Shown: one piece after another, positions 53,211-60,888 of the stretch
Numbering within the stretch: the first letter of the stretch is position 1
Layout of the letters: each line of letters starts with the position of its first letter
Assembly: GCA_904420185.1 (NCBI GenBank)
Contig: CAJFUJ010000026.1
Coordinates: 40,318-104,317, forward strand
DNA length: 64,000 nt
DNA from: an uncultured Butyricicoccus sp.
GTDB lineage: Bacteria > Bacillota > Clostridia > Oscillospirales > Butyricicoccaceae
Reading direction: 5' to 3'
Made by a program: the position numbers and the translations under genes
The notes under the pieces: generated by a model
What the model saw: the letters and a program-made list of their open reading frames with translations, nothing else
Told to the model about the DNA's origin: nothing
The model's database searches: none

Positions 53211-53307
53211 CCGTCAGGGGGATCGACCCCCTGGCGGTCACCGGGGCGCCGCCCCGGACCCTGCTGGGGCGCTGCCCCAGGCCCCGCCCGCTTTTTGAAA
53301 AAAGCGG
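53204..53307. repeat. GC-rich palindromic intergenic element
   Basis: Four hairpins follow head to tail. The first is an 18-base stem, CCGGTGACCGTCAGGGGG/CCCCCTGGCGGTCACCGG (53204-53221 with 53227-53244), with one G-T pair and including the stop codon of the DHHW gene. Next are CCGGGGC/GCCCCGG (53241-53257), CTGGGGC/GCCCCAG (53264-53280) and CCGCTTTTT/AAAAAGCGG (53288-53307). The pattern resembles REP-like elements near gene ends in gut Clostridia. I found only this copy in the window. Confidence 0.7.
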
Positions 53308-53505
53308 TGCAAAAACTTCCCTGCGTTCAGATGCCTTCCGCATCCGGACGCTTTTTTTGTGCAAGCGGCTGAAAAAAGCGAAGCGCAGCTATGAGAATTG
53401 ACAGTTTTCCTGTTAAGAACAAATAAGCATAGTTTCGAGAAACAGTTCATGGTATAATAAAACATAACAGGATGATCTCGATACACCCCGGAAAAGGAGG
53501 CACAA
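53308..53505 (+). promoter_or_regulatory. Upstream region of the sigma-54 activator gene
   Basis: The remaining 198 bases before the activator gene shift from GC-rich to AT-rich. TATAAT at 53453-53458, preceded by TGG (extended -10), is the likely promoter. A perfect 7-base inverted repeat, CCTGTTA (53409-53415) and TAACAGG (53465-53471), brackets it and could be a regulatory site or chance. Confidence 0.55.
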
Positions 53506-55227
53506 ATGCGATATCTCGAAGCGATGCAGCTTCTCTCACAGGTAGGCTTTGGCGCGGTTTTGGTTTCAGAGGACCGGCAGGTTCTAGAGGCCAACGAGGC
53601 AGCAACTGCGCTCTTACACGACAGAGGTGAGCTCAAAGGCCGCAGCTTTGCCGAGCTTCTACCCGAAGCCGGGGAACAAAGCCCCTATCTGAATACGGCG
53701 TTTTACGAATATTTGGCCCTCCAGCCTACGCCGGCGGATATCCAGACGCCGGCGGGCACCCAGCTCATCTGTTTTCGTGACGCCACCGGTGAGGTATCCC
53801 AGCACATGTTGCGGACCATTGTCAATCTGATCCGGGAGCCGATTTTACTTTGCGACGAGAAAAAACGGATCATGTTGGCCAACGATGCGCTGATGCGGAT
53901 GGAATCGCTGATGCCTGAAGATGTGATCGGGAAGGATATCAATGAGGCATACACCTGTATTGATGGAAACGAGTTGACTGTGCCAGAAATTGTGCGCGAA
54001 AAAAAACCCATTGTGGACCGGCGGCAAGTATATACAACCTTACAGGGTAAGCGGTTGAATATTATGTGCAATAGTTATCCGATTTTTGCTGGTGGCACAA
54101 TTTTGGGCGTATTCTGCATGACGGCCGATACTTCGCGTATCGAGGCGCTGAGCAAGCAAATCATCGATTTGCAGGAAGGGTTGTTGGAAAAGCATCCGGC
54201 GGCCAAAAAGCCCCAGAAAAACGGTTTGTCAGCCAAATATAAATTTGCGGATATTATTTGCCAAAGTGCGGCCATGAAGGATATGATTGCACAGTGTGAG
54301 CAGGTGGCCAAATCCGATTCTTCGGTGATGCTGTATGGCGAGACTGGCACGGGGAAAGAGCTGGTCGCACAGAGTATCCACAACGCCTCCGGACGGGCCG
54401 ATGGGCCGTTTCTGGCCATCAACTGCGCGGCAATCCCGGAGAATTTGCTGGAATCGCTGTTGTTTGGTACAGAAAAGGGCGCCTATACGGGTGCCGAGCG
54501 GCGGCCTGGCCTTTTTGAACAGGCCAACGGTGGTACGCTATTGCTCGACGAGCTCAACTCGATGAGTATGGGGTTGCAGGCAAAGCTGCTGCGCGTGTTG
54601 CAGGACGGTGTCGTGCGGCGGGTAGGCGGTACCGAAGAAAAGTTTGTTGATGTGCGGGTGCTGTCCAATGTCAATGTGCCGCCTTATCAGGCGATCGAGC
54701 AAAAGCTACTGCGGCAGGATGTGTTTTACCGCTTGGGGGTGGTGAATATCAATATTCCGGCGCTGCGGCGGCGAAAAGAGGATATTCCGATTTTGACCCG
54801 GTATTTTTTCCGGCAGATGAATAAAAAGCTGCGCAAGAGCGTTGAGGACGTGGACGAGGAAGTACTGACCTTGTTTTATGCCTATGATTGGCCGGGCAAT
54901 GTGCGGGAATTGCAGCACTGCATCGAGCACGCGGTCAATGTGTTGCCTGATGAGGAGACGGTTTTGCGCAAGGAATATTTGCCCGAACACATCCGGCGTG
55001 TGGACGGTTGGGTACAGCCGGTTGTAGCCGAAACTGGCGGCATGTTGGAATCGGTGTTGGCCGACGTGGAGCGCGGGCTGCTTACCAGTGCCTTGCAAAA
55101 AAATCACGGCAATATCTCCCGTGCTGCCCGGCAGCTGGGGATTAGCCGGCAGAATTTACAACATCGGATGAAGCGCAGCGGCTTGGATTGGCAAACCATT
55201 TTAGAAAATCAGCGCGCCGCCGAGTAA
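53506..55227 (+). CDS. Sigma-54-dependent activator with PAS sensor domains
   Basis: This 573-residue enhancer-binding protein has two N-terminal PAS-like sensor regions (residues about 1-75 and 105-215), a central AAA+ domain and a C-terminal Fis-type helix-turn-helix (GNISRAARQLGISRQNLQHRM). The ATPase shows Walker A GETGTGKE at 278-285 and the sigma-54 contact loop GAYTGA at 325-330, so it should be active on RpoN/SigL. The layout is like RocR or PrdR-type regulators of amino acid and amine use. A -24/-12 promoter lies just downstream, before the isomerase gene. GGAGGCAC precedes the ATG. Confidence 0.93.
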   Translation: MRYLEAMQLLSQVGFGAVLVSEDRQVLEANEAATALLHDRGELKGRSFAELLPEAGEQSPYLNTAFYEYLALQPTPADIQTPAGTQLICFRDATGEVSQHMLRTIVNLIREPILLCDEKKRIMLANDALMRMESLMPEDVIGKDINEAYTCIDGNELTVPEIVREKKPIVDRRQVYTTLQGKRLNIMCNSYPIFAGGTILGVFCMTADTSRIEALSKQIIDLQEGLLEKHPAAKKPQKNGLSAKYKFADIICQSAAMKDMIAQCEQVAKSDSSVMLYGETGTGKELVAQSIHNASGRADGPFLAINCAAIPENLLESLLFGTEKGAYTGAERRPGLFEQANGGTLLLDELNSMSMGLQAKLLRVLQDGVVRRVGGTEEKFVDVRVLSNVNVPPYQAIEQKLLRQDVFYRLGVVNINIPALRRRKEDIPILTRYFFRQMNKKLRKSVEDVDEEVLTLFYAYDWPGNVRELQHCIEHAVNVLPDEETVLRKEYLPEHIRRVDGWVQPVVAETGGMLESVLADVERGLLTSALQKNHGNISRAARQLGISRQNLQHRMKRSGLDWQTILENQRAAE

Positions 55228-55239
55228 AAAGCAAAAACG

Positions 55240-55283
55240 ATCCCCCCTGATGCAGATGGAAAGGACTGCATCAGGGGGGATTT
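55240..55283 (+). terminator. Terminator after the sigma-54 activator gene
   Basis: A perfect 15-bp stem (ATCCCCCCTGATGCA/TGCATCAGGGGGGAT) with a 12-base loop is followed by TTTGCATTTG. Confidence 0.82.
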
Positions 55284-55307
55284 GCATTTGCTTCCATAGA
55301 GAGGGGC

Positions 55308-55605
55308 GCAAATATCCTTGCTTTGCAAAGATATTTGCATGGAAATTGACTTGAGGAAAAGAAAAGGCGCATCGGAAAAAGCGGCAAATTTGTTTCTGAA
55401 ATTGGGCATATGCGCCGAAAACCGAGGACAATTTTGTGCAAAACTGATATGCAAGGATATTTGCGTAAAATAGAGACGAATATAAGCAAAAATATTTGCG
55501 CTTTTTCGGTGTAAAGATTTTAGGAAATTGTCCATAGAAATAAATGGACAGCGCGGCCTATACATTTTGCACAAAAACAAGGAGGGAAAAATCCGGGATA
55601 TTTCC
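55308..55605. promoter_or_regulatory. Repeated GATATTTGC motifs, candidate activator binding sites
   Basis: The motif GATATTTGC or its complement occurs at 55308-55316 (reverse), 55330-55338, 55456-55464 and, as AATATTTGC, at 55491-55499, with a weaker GATATTTCC at 55597-55605. The first two form a perfect 9-base inverted repeat with a 13-base centre. All lie 55-370 bases upstream of the sigma-54 promoter, the usual place for enhancer-binding protein sites. The 526-base gap contains no gene. Confidence 0.65.
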
Positions 55606-55659
55606 GCTAAAAATTGTGCAAAGTGCTGAAACGGGAAAAAGTCCGCGCAAAAGGGCTGG

Positions 55660-55677
55660 TTGGCATGACGATTGCAA
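55660..55677 (+). promoter_or_regulatory. Sigma-54 (-24/-12) promoter
   Basis: TTGGCATGACGATTGCAA has GG at -24 and GC at -12 separated by exactly 10 bases, close to the TGGCAC-N5-TTGC consensus. It lies about 77 bases before the isomerase gene and downstream of the activator gene and repeat cluster. Confidence 0.88.
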
Positions 55678-55753
55678 CCTAAGAGGGCACAAGACGGAAC
55701 AGCAGCCCCACAGGGGCGCGACACCCAGAACAATTTTCGAGGAGGTTTGAACC

Positions 55754-56668
55754 ATGTATAACGACCGGAAAATGAAGCTTGGCATCCACACCTACACCCT
55801 GCACCTGAATGGACTGGGACAAAATTGGGGCTTTGTCGGGGAGACCCGCCCGCAGAAGATCAACATCTTTCAGCTGATGGATCTGGCTGTCGAGTGGGGC
55901 CTGGATGGCTTGCACGTCACCAACTGCGACTTAGTAAACCATGACCCGGAAAACCTGGCCAAAATCAAAAAAGCGGCCGAGGATCACGGCCTGTACATGG
56001 AATTCAACTGTTCGCTTGATGAGGAATTCGATCCCCGGTTGAACGAGACCTTCCGCAGCGCTTGCGCGGTTGCTGAGGCCATCGGCGCCGATCTGGTCAA
56101 GTTTAGCCTGGATATTCGCCGCCCCAAGCCGCTGTACGGCAGCTGCATGTGTCCCCAAGTCGTGCGTCAGCTGTGTGACGTAGTCGATCAGATCAAGGAA
56201 GCACTGCCTGAATATGAACGCACCGGAATCCGCCTGGCAGTCGAAAACCACACGGAAACCTTTGCCGACGAAATCGTTTGGGTGATCGAGCAAGTCAATC
56301 ATCCGCTGGTTGGCGCCTGTGTGGACACGATCAACTCGTTCTCGGTGCTTGAGTACCCGGAATACGCAGTCGAGCGCTTGGCGCCCTATGCGTTTAACTG
56401 CCATTTCTGTGATAATAAGCTGGTTCGAGATGACCAGGGTGCACACTTCTTGGGTGTAGCGCTTGGACAGGGCGATATCGACTGCAAAAAAACGCTGCAA
56501 ACGCTCAAGGATATGGCGCCGCCCTTCTTTGACCGGATCACCTTTGAGGTGGAATATCCGAGCGCTGGGGAACCGCTGGAAATCGCCCAAGAGAAGGAAG
56601 TCCAGTTCTGCATCGACAGTATCCGCTATCTGCGTGAGGAACTGGGGCTCGGTATGCGCGGCCGCTAA
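55754..56668 (+). CDS. Sugar phosphate isomerase/epimerase-like TIM-barrel protein
   Basis: This 304-residue protein is of the xylose isomerase-like/AP endonuclease 2 fold (IolE, hydroxypyruvate isomerase relatives). Metal-site stretches visible are GIHTYTLHLN, AVENHTETFADEIVWV, GACVDTINSF, CHFCDNKL and FEVEYPS, giving the usual Glu/Asp/His ligands. AGGAGGTTTG precedes the ATG. Control by a sigma-54 promoter together with a BCCT transporter suggests a catabolic step on an imported compound; the substrate is unknown. Confidence 0.88.
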   Translation: MYNDRKMKLGIHTYTLHLNGLGQNWGFVGETRPQKINIFQLMDLAVEWGLDGLHVTNCDLVNHDPENLAKIKKAAEDHGLYMEFNCSLDEEFDPRLNETFRSACAVAEAIGADLVKFSLDIRRPKPLYGSCMCPQVVRQLCDVVDQIKEALPEYERTGIRLAVENHTETFADEIVWVIEQVNHPLVGACVDTINSFSVLEYPEYAVERLAPYAFNCHFCDNKLVRDDQGAHFLGVALGQGDIDCKKTLQTLKDMAPPFFDRITFEVEYPSAGEPLEIAQEKEVQFCIDSIRYLREELGLGMRGR

Positions 56669-56678
56669 AGCAAACCGC

Positions 56679-56730
56679 GAGGGTGTATCCGATTTTGCGC
56701 CGGCTTTGTAGCGGATATCCCTCTTAATTT
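56679..56730 (+). terminator. Weak terminator between isomerase and BCCT genes
   Basis: GAGGGTGTATCCG pairs with CGGATATCCCTC (one bulge) around a 20-base loop, then TTAATTT. It may lower rather than stop expression of the transporter gene. Confidence 0.6.
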
Positions 56731-56829
56731 CAATAAACGCAGAGATGGCTCCGGCCGGGGCGCAGGAAAAGCGCTCCGGCTGGGCGCCAAGCCATAGGGA
56801 AATGATACTTGGAGGGGAGTTGAAACCGT

Positions 56830-58482
56830 ATGAAGAAAAAGTTTAAGATCAATGGCGTAATATTTTATCCAGGAGCGGGTATCCTGCTGGCGCTGATCCT
56901 ATATGGATTTTTGTTTAATGATTCGTTTGTCCGCATTATGACGGCAGCCTACAACGCGGTAACAGATGCGACCGGCTGGTTTATGATGCTCGTCACAGGA
57001 CTGATTTTGATATTGTGCTTTGTTGTCTGCTTTACGCCGCTCGGCGACAAAAAGGTCGGCGGGCCAAATGCGCAGATCAAGCATGGTATGTTCACATGGG
57101 TTGCCATGGTCACCTGCGCCGGTACAGCGACGGCTGTTGTATTCTATGCGGTTGGCGAACCCATCGGTTATTTCCACAACCCACCGGCATGGTGGAATAT
57201 GGAGCCGGAAACCATGGACACAGCTGTACGTGCCCTGTCCCAATCGGCGTTTCATTGGAGCTTTATTTACTATGCGATGTACGCGTTTTGGGGCTTGATC
57301 TGTGGCTATATGATTATGAACCACAAATTGCCGCCTCGTCCATCCTCGGCCCTGTATCCGATTCTCAAGGATAAGGCGTTTGGCCCCATCGGCAAAGTGT
57401 TCGACGTGGTTGCCCTACTCGGCCTAGTCGGCGGTATGGTCACCTCGTTGGGGCTTGGTGTTCAACAATTTGCGGCCGGATTGGATTATGTATTCGGCAT
57501 TGCACCGTCGAATTTTGTATATATTGTAACGCTGGTGGTTGTGATCTGCTCGTTTACCTTCTCCTCGCTTCGCGGGGTCAAAAAGGGCATGGCCATCATC
57601 AGCAACGCCAATGCGTGGATTTATCTGGCGGTTATCGCCTTCTTGCTCATCGCTGGGCCCACGATCTTTGAGTTTAAGATTTTCACCCAGGTGGTCGGTG
57701 AGATGTTCACCCGGTTTATTCCCAATATCACTGCCGCCGACTCCTTCAACGTGGGCGATGGCTGGGTACAGAACAACACCATTTTCTATGTTGCATGGAT
57801 CATGGCCTACGCGCCGCTGATGGGCGTGTTCCAAGGTAAAGTCGCGGTCGGCTACACCTGGCGCCGGTTCCTGCTGGTCAACGTGCTGGGCCCTGGCATC
57901 TTCAACGTGGTTTGGTTCGTCGCCTTTGGCGGCAATGCCATCTACCTGGATGCATTTGAAGGCGCGACCTTGGGACAGGAGATTGCCGAAGGCGGTATCC
58001 CGATTGCAAACTACGCGCTGCTCAACTATATGCCGCTGAGTGTCATCATGATTCCGTTGGTGGTCGCGGCGTTGTTCTTTGGGTTTATCACCTTGGCTGA
58101 CGCTATGACCGGTACCCTGGCTAAAATGACCATCAAGACCTCCCGCGAGGACGAGGAGGAAGAGGCCCCCATGCTGATGAAGGTGATTTGGGGTGCACTG
58201 GTCGGTGTGGACACCTTCTTGTGCTTGTTCTGCTTGGGTTCGGTTGGCACAGGCGCACTACAATTCATGTCGGTTGTCTTTGGGTTGCCCATCTTCATTG
58301 TCACCTTGTGCGTCATCTGCAAGCTGGGCAAGATATGCAGCGGCAAGCTGGATAAAGAAATTGAAGCCCTGTCTCCTGCGGAGAAGGAGGCGCTTTATGA
58401 GGGCAAGATGTTTAACACCATTGCGCAAAAGCAAATCCCAAAGGCCGAAGGCGTGTCAATCAGCGCGTCCACAGATGAGTAG
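56830..58482 (+). CDS. BCCT-family transporter
   Basis: This 550-residue permease of the betaine/carnitine/choline family has about twelve membrane helices. Family stretches are YAVGEPIGYFHNPP, FHWSFIYYAMYAFWGL (helix 4-5 region), GGMVTSLGLGVQQFAAGLDYVFG and the Trp/aromatic-rich helix around WVQNNTIFYVAWIMAYAPLMGVF. The C-terminal tail is acidic, not the long basic osmosensor of BetP, which suggests nutrient uptake or exchange. Substrates of the family are quaternary amines; the one here is unknown. GGAGGGGAG precedes the ATG. Confidence 0.93.
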   Translation: MKKKFKINGVIFYPGAGILLALILYGFLFNDSFVRIMTAAYNAVTDATGWFMMLVTGLILILCFVVCFTPLGDKKVGGPNAQIKHGMFTWVAMVTCAGTATAVVFYAVGEPIGYFHNPPAWWNMEPETMDTAVRALSQSAFHWSFIYYAMYAFWGLICGYMIMNHKLPPRPSSALYPILKDKAFGPIGKVFDVVALLGLVGGMVTSLGLGVQQFAAGLDYVFGIAPSNFVYIVTLVVVICSFTFSSLRGVKKGMAIISNANAWIYLAVIAFLLIAGPTIFEFKIFTQVVGEMFTRFIPNITAADSFNVGDGWVQNNTIFYVAWIMAYAPLMGVFQGKVAVGYTWRRFLLVNVLGPGIFNVVWFVAFGGNAIYLDAFEGATLGQEIAEGGIPIANYALLNYMPLSVIMIPLVVAALFFGFITLADAMTGTLAKMTIKTSREDEEEEAPMLMKVIWGALVGVDTFLCLFCLGSVGTGALQFMSVVFGLPIFIVTLCVICKLGKICSGKLDKEIEALSPAEKEALYEGKMFNTIAQKQIPKAEGVSISASTDE

Positions 58483-58546
58483 CCCATATCTTTCTTCTTA
58501 CCCTTTTTATACACTTGCCCCCAGGCGCTTTTGATAAGCTAGGGGG

Positions 58547-58574
58547 AACGGGGCGGAGCAATCCGCCCCGTTTT
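58547..58574 (+). terminator. Terminator after BCCT gene
   Basis: An 11-bp stem, AACGGGGCGGA/TCCGCCCCGTT with a 4-base loop, is followed by TT. It closes the sigma-54-controlled unit. Confidence 0.9.
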
Positions 58575-58640
58575 CCTGCTTTACACGCAGGCAGGGCTGT
58601 GCTATCCTAAATGAAGATCGCAAGGGTGAGGAGGAATTGG

Positions 58641-59315
58641 GTGAAAATCACGATTGAACCTGCTCAGATGTCGGAATCCCTCCGGCTGGGGGCAGTATTG
58701 GCCCTGACAGGCGGATTTTTTGATGCATACACCTATCTGTGCCGGGGCGGCGTGTTTGCAAACGCACAAACCGGCAACATGGTATTGCTTGGGGTGGATC
58801 TGGCCCAAGGGCAATGGATGCATACAACCCATTATTTGCTGCCCATTCTGGCCTTTGCGCTGGGCGTGGCAGTGGCAGACATCTTGAAGCGGCGCTTAAA
58901 AAACCGGCCTAGTGGGTTGCATTGGCGGCAGCTGGTGGTATTGGCCGAAATCATGCTGGTCGTGTTGGTTGGCTTTTTGCCCCAATCGATGAATATGGTG
59001 GCCAATACACTGATCTCCTTTATCTGTGCGTTGCAGGTGGAATCCTTTCGCAAGGTGCATGGCAGTGCCTTTGCCACCACGATGTGCACGGGCAATTTGC
59101 GCTCGGCAACCGAGCTGTTGATCCGCTGGCGGGCGGAGGGGGACGAGGAGGCCCGGCGCAAGGCGGGGCGGTATCTAGCGGTCATCGGATACTTTATCGC
59201 AGGTGCTGCGATTGGCGTCGGTGCAGTGCAGTTGTGGGGAAGCCGTGCGGTGTTGGTATGTTGTGCATCGCTGTCGGCCGCTGTTGCATTGATGTTCTGG
59301 CAGAGGACCGCTTAA
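58641..59315 (+). CDS. YoaK-type DUF1275 membrane protein
   Basis: This 224-residue protein has about six membrane helices. The opening GAVLALTGGFFDAYTYLCRGGVFANAQTGN is the DUF1275 signature, and MCTGNLRSATEL recurs in the second half. Starting at GTG 58641 places GAGGAGG 8 bases upstream; the ATG at 58611 has no ribosome site. The function of the family is unknown. Confidence 0.88.
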   Translation: MKITIEPAQMSESLRLGAVLALTGGFFDAYTYLCRGGVFANAQTGNMVLLGVDLAQGQWMHTTHYLLPILAFALGVAVADILKRRLKNRPSGLHWRQLVVLAEIMLVVLVGFLPQSMNMVANTLISFICALQVESFRKVHGSAFATTMCTGNLRSATELLIRWRAEGDEEARRKAGRYLAVIGYFIAGAAIGVGAVQLWGSRAVLVCCASLSAAVALMFWQRTA

Positions 59316-59344
59316 ATTTCGGCACTTGCGGGCTGGAATCAAGG

Positions 59345-59725
59345 CTAGAGCAGGTTGAAATAGGTGGGCGTTTCCATTTCGGGGAGATGGTTCAACATCG
59401 CGTGCAGCTCGGCCAGGTGCAAAGCGGCCTGCTGCATATCTCCGTCAGCCAGTGACTGCTGGGCGCGAACAAAGAGGAGTTCGGTATTGTCGATTTCGTT
59501 GTGGCGGACTAGGGCGCTGAGCGGCTGGTAATGCTGGCGCCACAGGCCGTAAATGTGCAATAGACTGTCCTGTGCGGCGGACAGATCGCCGGAGCGGATG
59601 CTTTGACTGGTTTGCTCCAGCGACTGGGCAAGGGTGGAGGTGGTTCGCTCCACATAGCGGTAGGAGCCGTAGCAGGCAGCAGCGACAAGGCACAGCAGAA
59701 AAACCGCAGTGATGACCCGTTTCAT
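59345..59725 (-). CDS. DUF4363-family protein
   Basis: This 126-residue protein has one N-terminal membrane anchor (residues about 4-20) and a helical outer domain. LAQSLEQTSQSIRSGDL and NTELLFVRAQQSLADGD fit the DUF4363 pattern. It overlaps the DUF421 gene by 4 bases, the usual pairing in Clostridia. Function unknown. Confidence 0.82.
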   Translation of the reverse strand: MKRVITAVFLLCLVAAACYGSYRYVERTTSTLAQSLEQTSQSIRSGDLSAAQDSLLHIYGLWRQHYQPLSALVRHNEIDNTELLFVRAQQSLADGDMQQAALHLAELHAMLNHLPEMETPTYFNLL

Positions 59726-60405
59726 GGTTGCACAACCCCCTTTCGCTGGATAAACTCATTACCGCAGTCGTCGAGTGTCATGAGAAACACCTCGGAAACC
59801 GAGGGGATGTTGGCCTTTTGCAGCCGGGATTGGATGTCGGATGCCTGCAAGCCGAGTTGCCGCAGATTGCCACGGATGAGTTTGCCGTCTGAGATGACAA
59901 TAAGCGGGAGGCCCTCTTCGTCGGGTGAGAGCGACAGCATGGATGCGGTAACCGGCCGGTGCTGGGCGTAGAGCACATAGGAAAGCTGGCCGTTGGGCTC
60001 TAAGATTCCATATTTTACCTCTGCGGGCGAGGCGATGTTGTTTTGCCGCAGCGCCTCCAACACTTCATCGGTGGTCAGGCGCAGGTCGGCCATTTTTTTG
60101 CGGTCCAACTTGCCGCCGCGGATGATAACGGCGGCGCGGCCATTGAACAGACGGCGCAGGCGGCGATTTTTTAGGCATAAAAAAGAAATCAAGATTTCAA
60201 GCGAGATGAGGGTCAAGATAGGGATCACGCCGGCAAACAACGGTACGGTTACATCTTGCATGGGGATGGCGGCCAACTCGGAAATCAAAATCGTGACCAC
60301 AAGGTCGGACGGCTCCAACTCGCCCACCTGCCGCTTGCCCATTAGCCGCAGCGCCGCGATGATGGCGACATAGAGGATCAAGGTGCGGAAAAGAGAAATA
60401 GCCAT
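59722..60405 (-). CDS. DUF421 (YetF-type) membrane protein
   Basis: This 227-residue protein has three N-terminal membrane helices and the DUF421 signature LRLMGKRQVGELEPSDLVVTILISELAAIP. A cytoplasmic domain with GKLDRKKMADLRLTTDEVLEALRQNNI follows. I start it at 60405, behind GGAGCG; the frame extends to 60474 without a ribosome site. Family members are linked to spore membranes or envelope stress, with no known activity. Confidence 0.88.
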   Translation of the reverse strand: MAISLFRTLILYVAIIAALRLMGKRQVGELEPSDLVVTILISELAAIPMQDVTVPLFAGVIPILTLISLEILISFLCLKNRRLRRLFNGRAAVIIRGGKLDRKKMADLRLTTDEVLEALRQNNIASPAEVKYGILEPNGQLSYVLYAQHRPVTASMLSLSPDEEGLPLIVISDGKLIRGNLRQLGLQASDIQSRLQKANIPSVSEVFLMTLDDCGNEFIQRKGVVQP

Positions 60406-60507
60406 AAAAAACGCTCCAAATTTAGACTCGTATTGGTTAGAATGACCGGAAAAGCGGAATTTATGCACGCCCAATCCGCATGTTTTGCGAAAAAATCAAA
60501 GAAACGG

Positions 60508-60536
60508 TTGACATTTGGCGGGCGTGTGCTTATAAT
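60508..60536 (+). promoter_or_regulatory. Promoter of the ilv operon
   Basis: A perfect TTGACA (60508-60513), 17 bases, TATAAT (60531-60536) stands immediately before the T-box leader. Confidence 0.92.
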
Positions 60537-60542
60537 GAAAAA

Positions 60543-60823
60543 CAATTACAGAAATTTTAAATGCGATGAACAGGAAAGTAATGCGTCCAGGGCCTAAGCA
60601 GAGAGCCGCCGGCTGGTGCGAGACGGCAAGGCAGGGTGTGTGAAAGTCGCCTGTGAGCGGCTGCGCTGAAACCAAGGAGTAAGCGCAGACGGCTAACCGC
60701 CGTTATACGGTTCGGCGTTTGTTTATTTGAATGCCGGTAAAGGGGCCGCGCCAGGCGCGGCAATAAGAGTGGTACCGCAGAGCGAAAGTCTTTGTCTCTT
60801 AAAAAGAGGCAAGGGCTTTTTTT
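60543..60823 (+). promoter_or_regulatory. T-box leader of ilvBNC
   Basis: The leader senses uncharged tRNA. Stem I starts GATGAACAGGAAAGTAATG and contains the distal GGTGCGAGAC loop. The lower helix ACAGG/CCTGT places the specifier in TGAAAGTCG (60641-60649), so the codon is probably GTC (Val, 60646-60648) following the GAA of the S-turn. The T-box core AAGAGTGGTACCGCAG is at 60765-60780, with TGGT to pair with an ACCA tRNA end. The competing terminator (AAAGTCTTTGTCTCTT with AAGAGGCAAGGGCTTT, then TTTT) ends at 60823. Confidence 0.93.
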
Positions 60824-60888
60824 ATTGACGGCGCCCATGGCAAGGCGGCTAGGCCGCCGGTATCTCCAGAAGGAATGAGGGTAGAAGA

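Noticed and set aside
53204-53307. CRISPR-like or tandem repeat array
   Set aside because: The hairpin units differ from each other and are not separated by spacers; this is a palindromic element, not an array.
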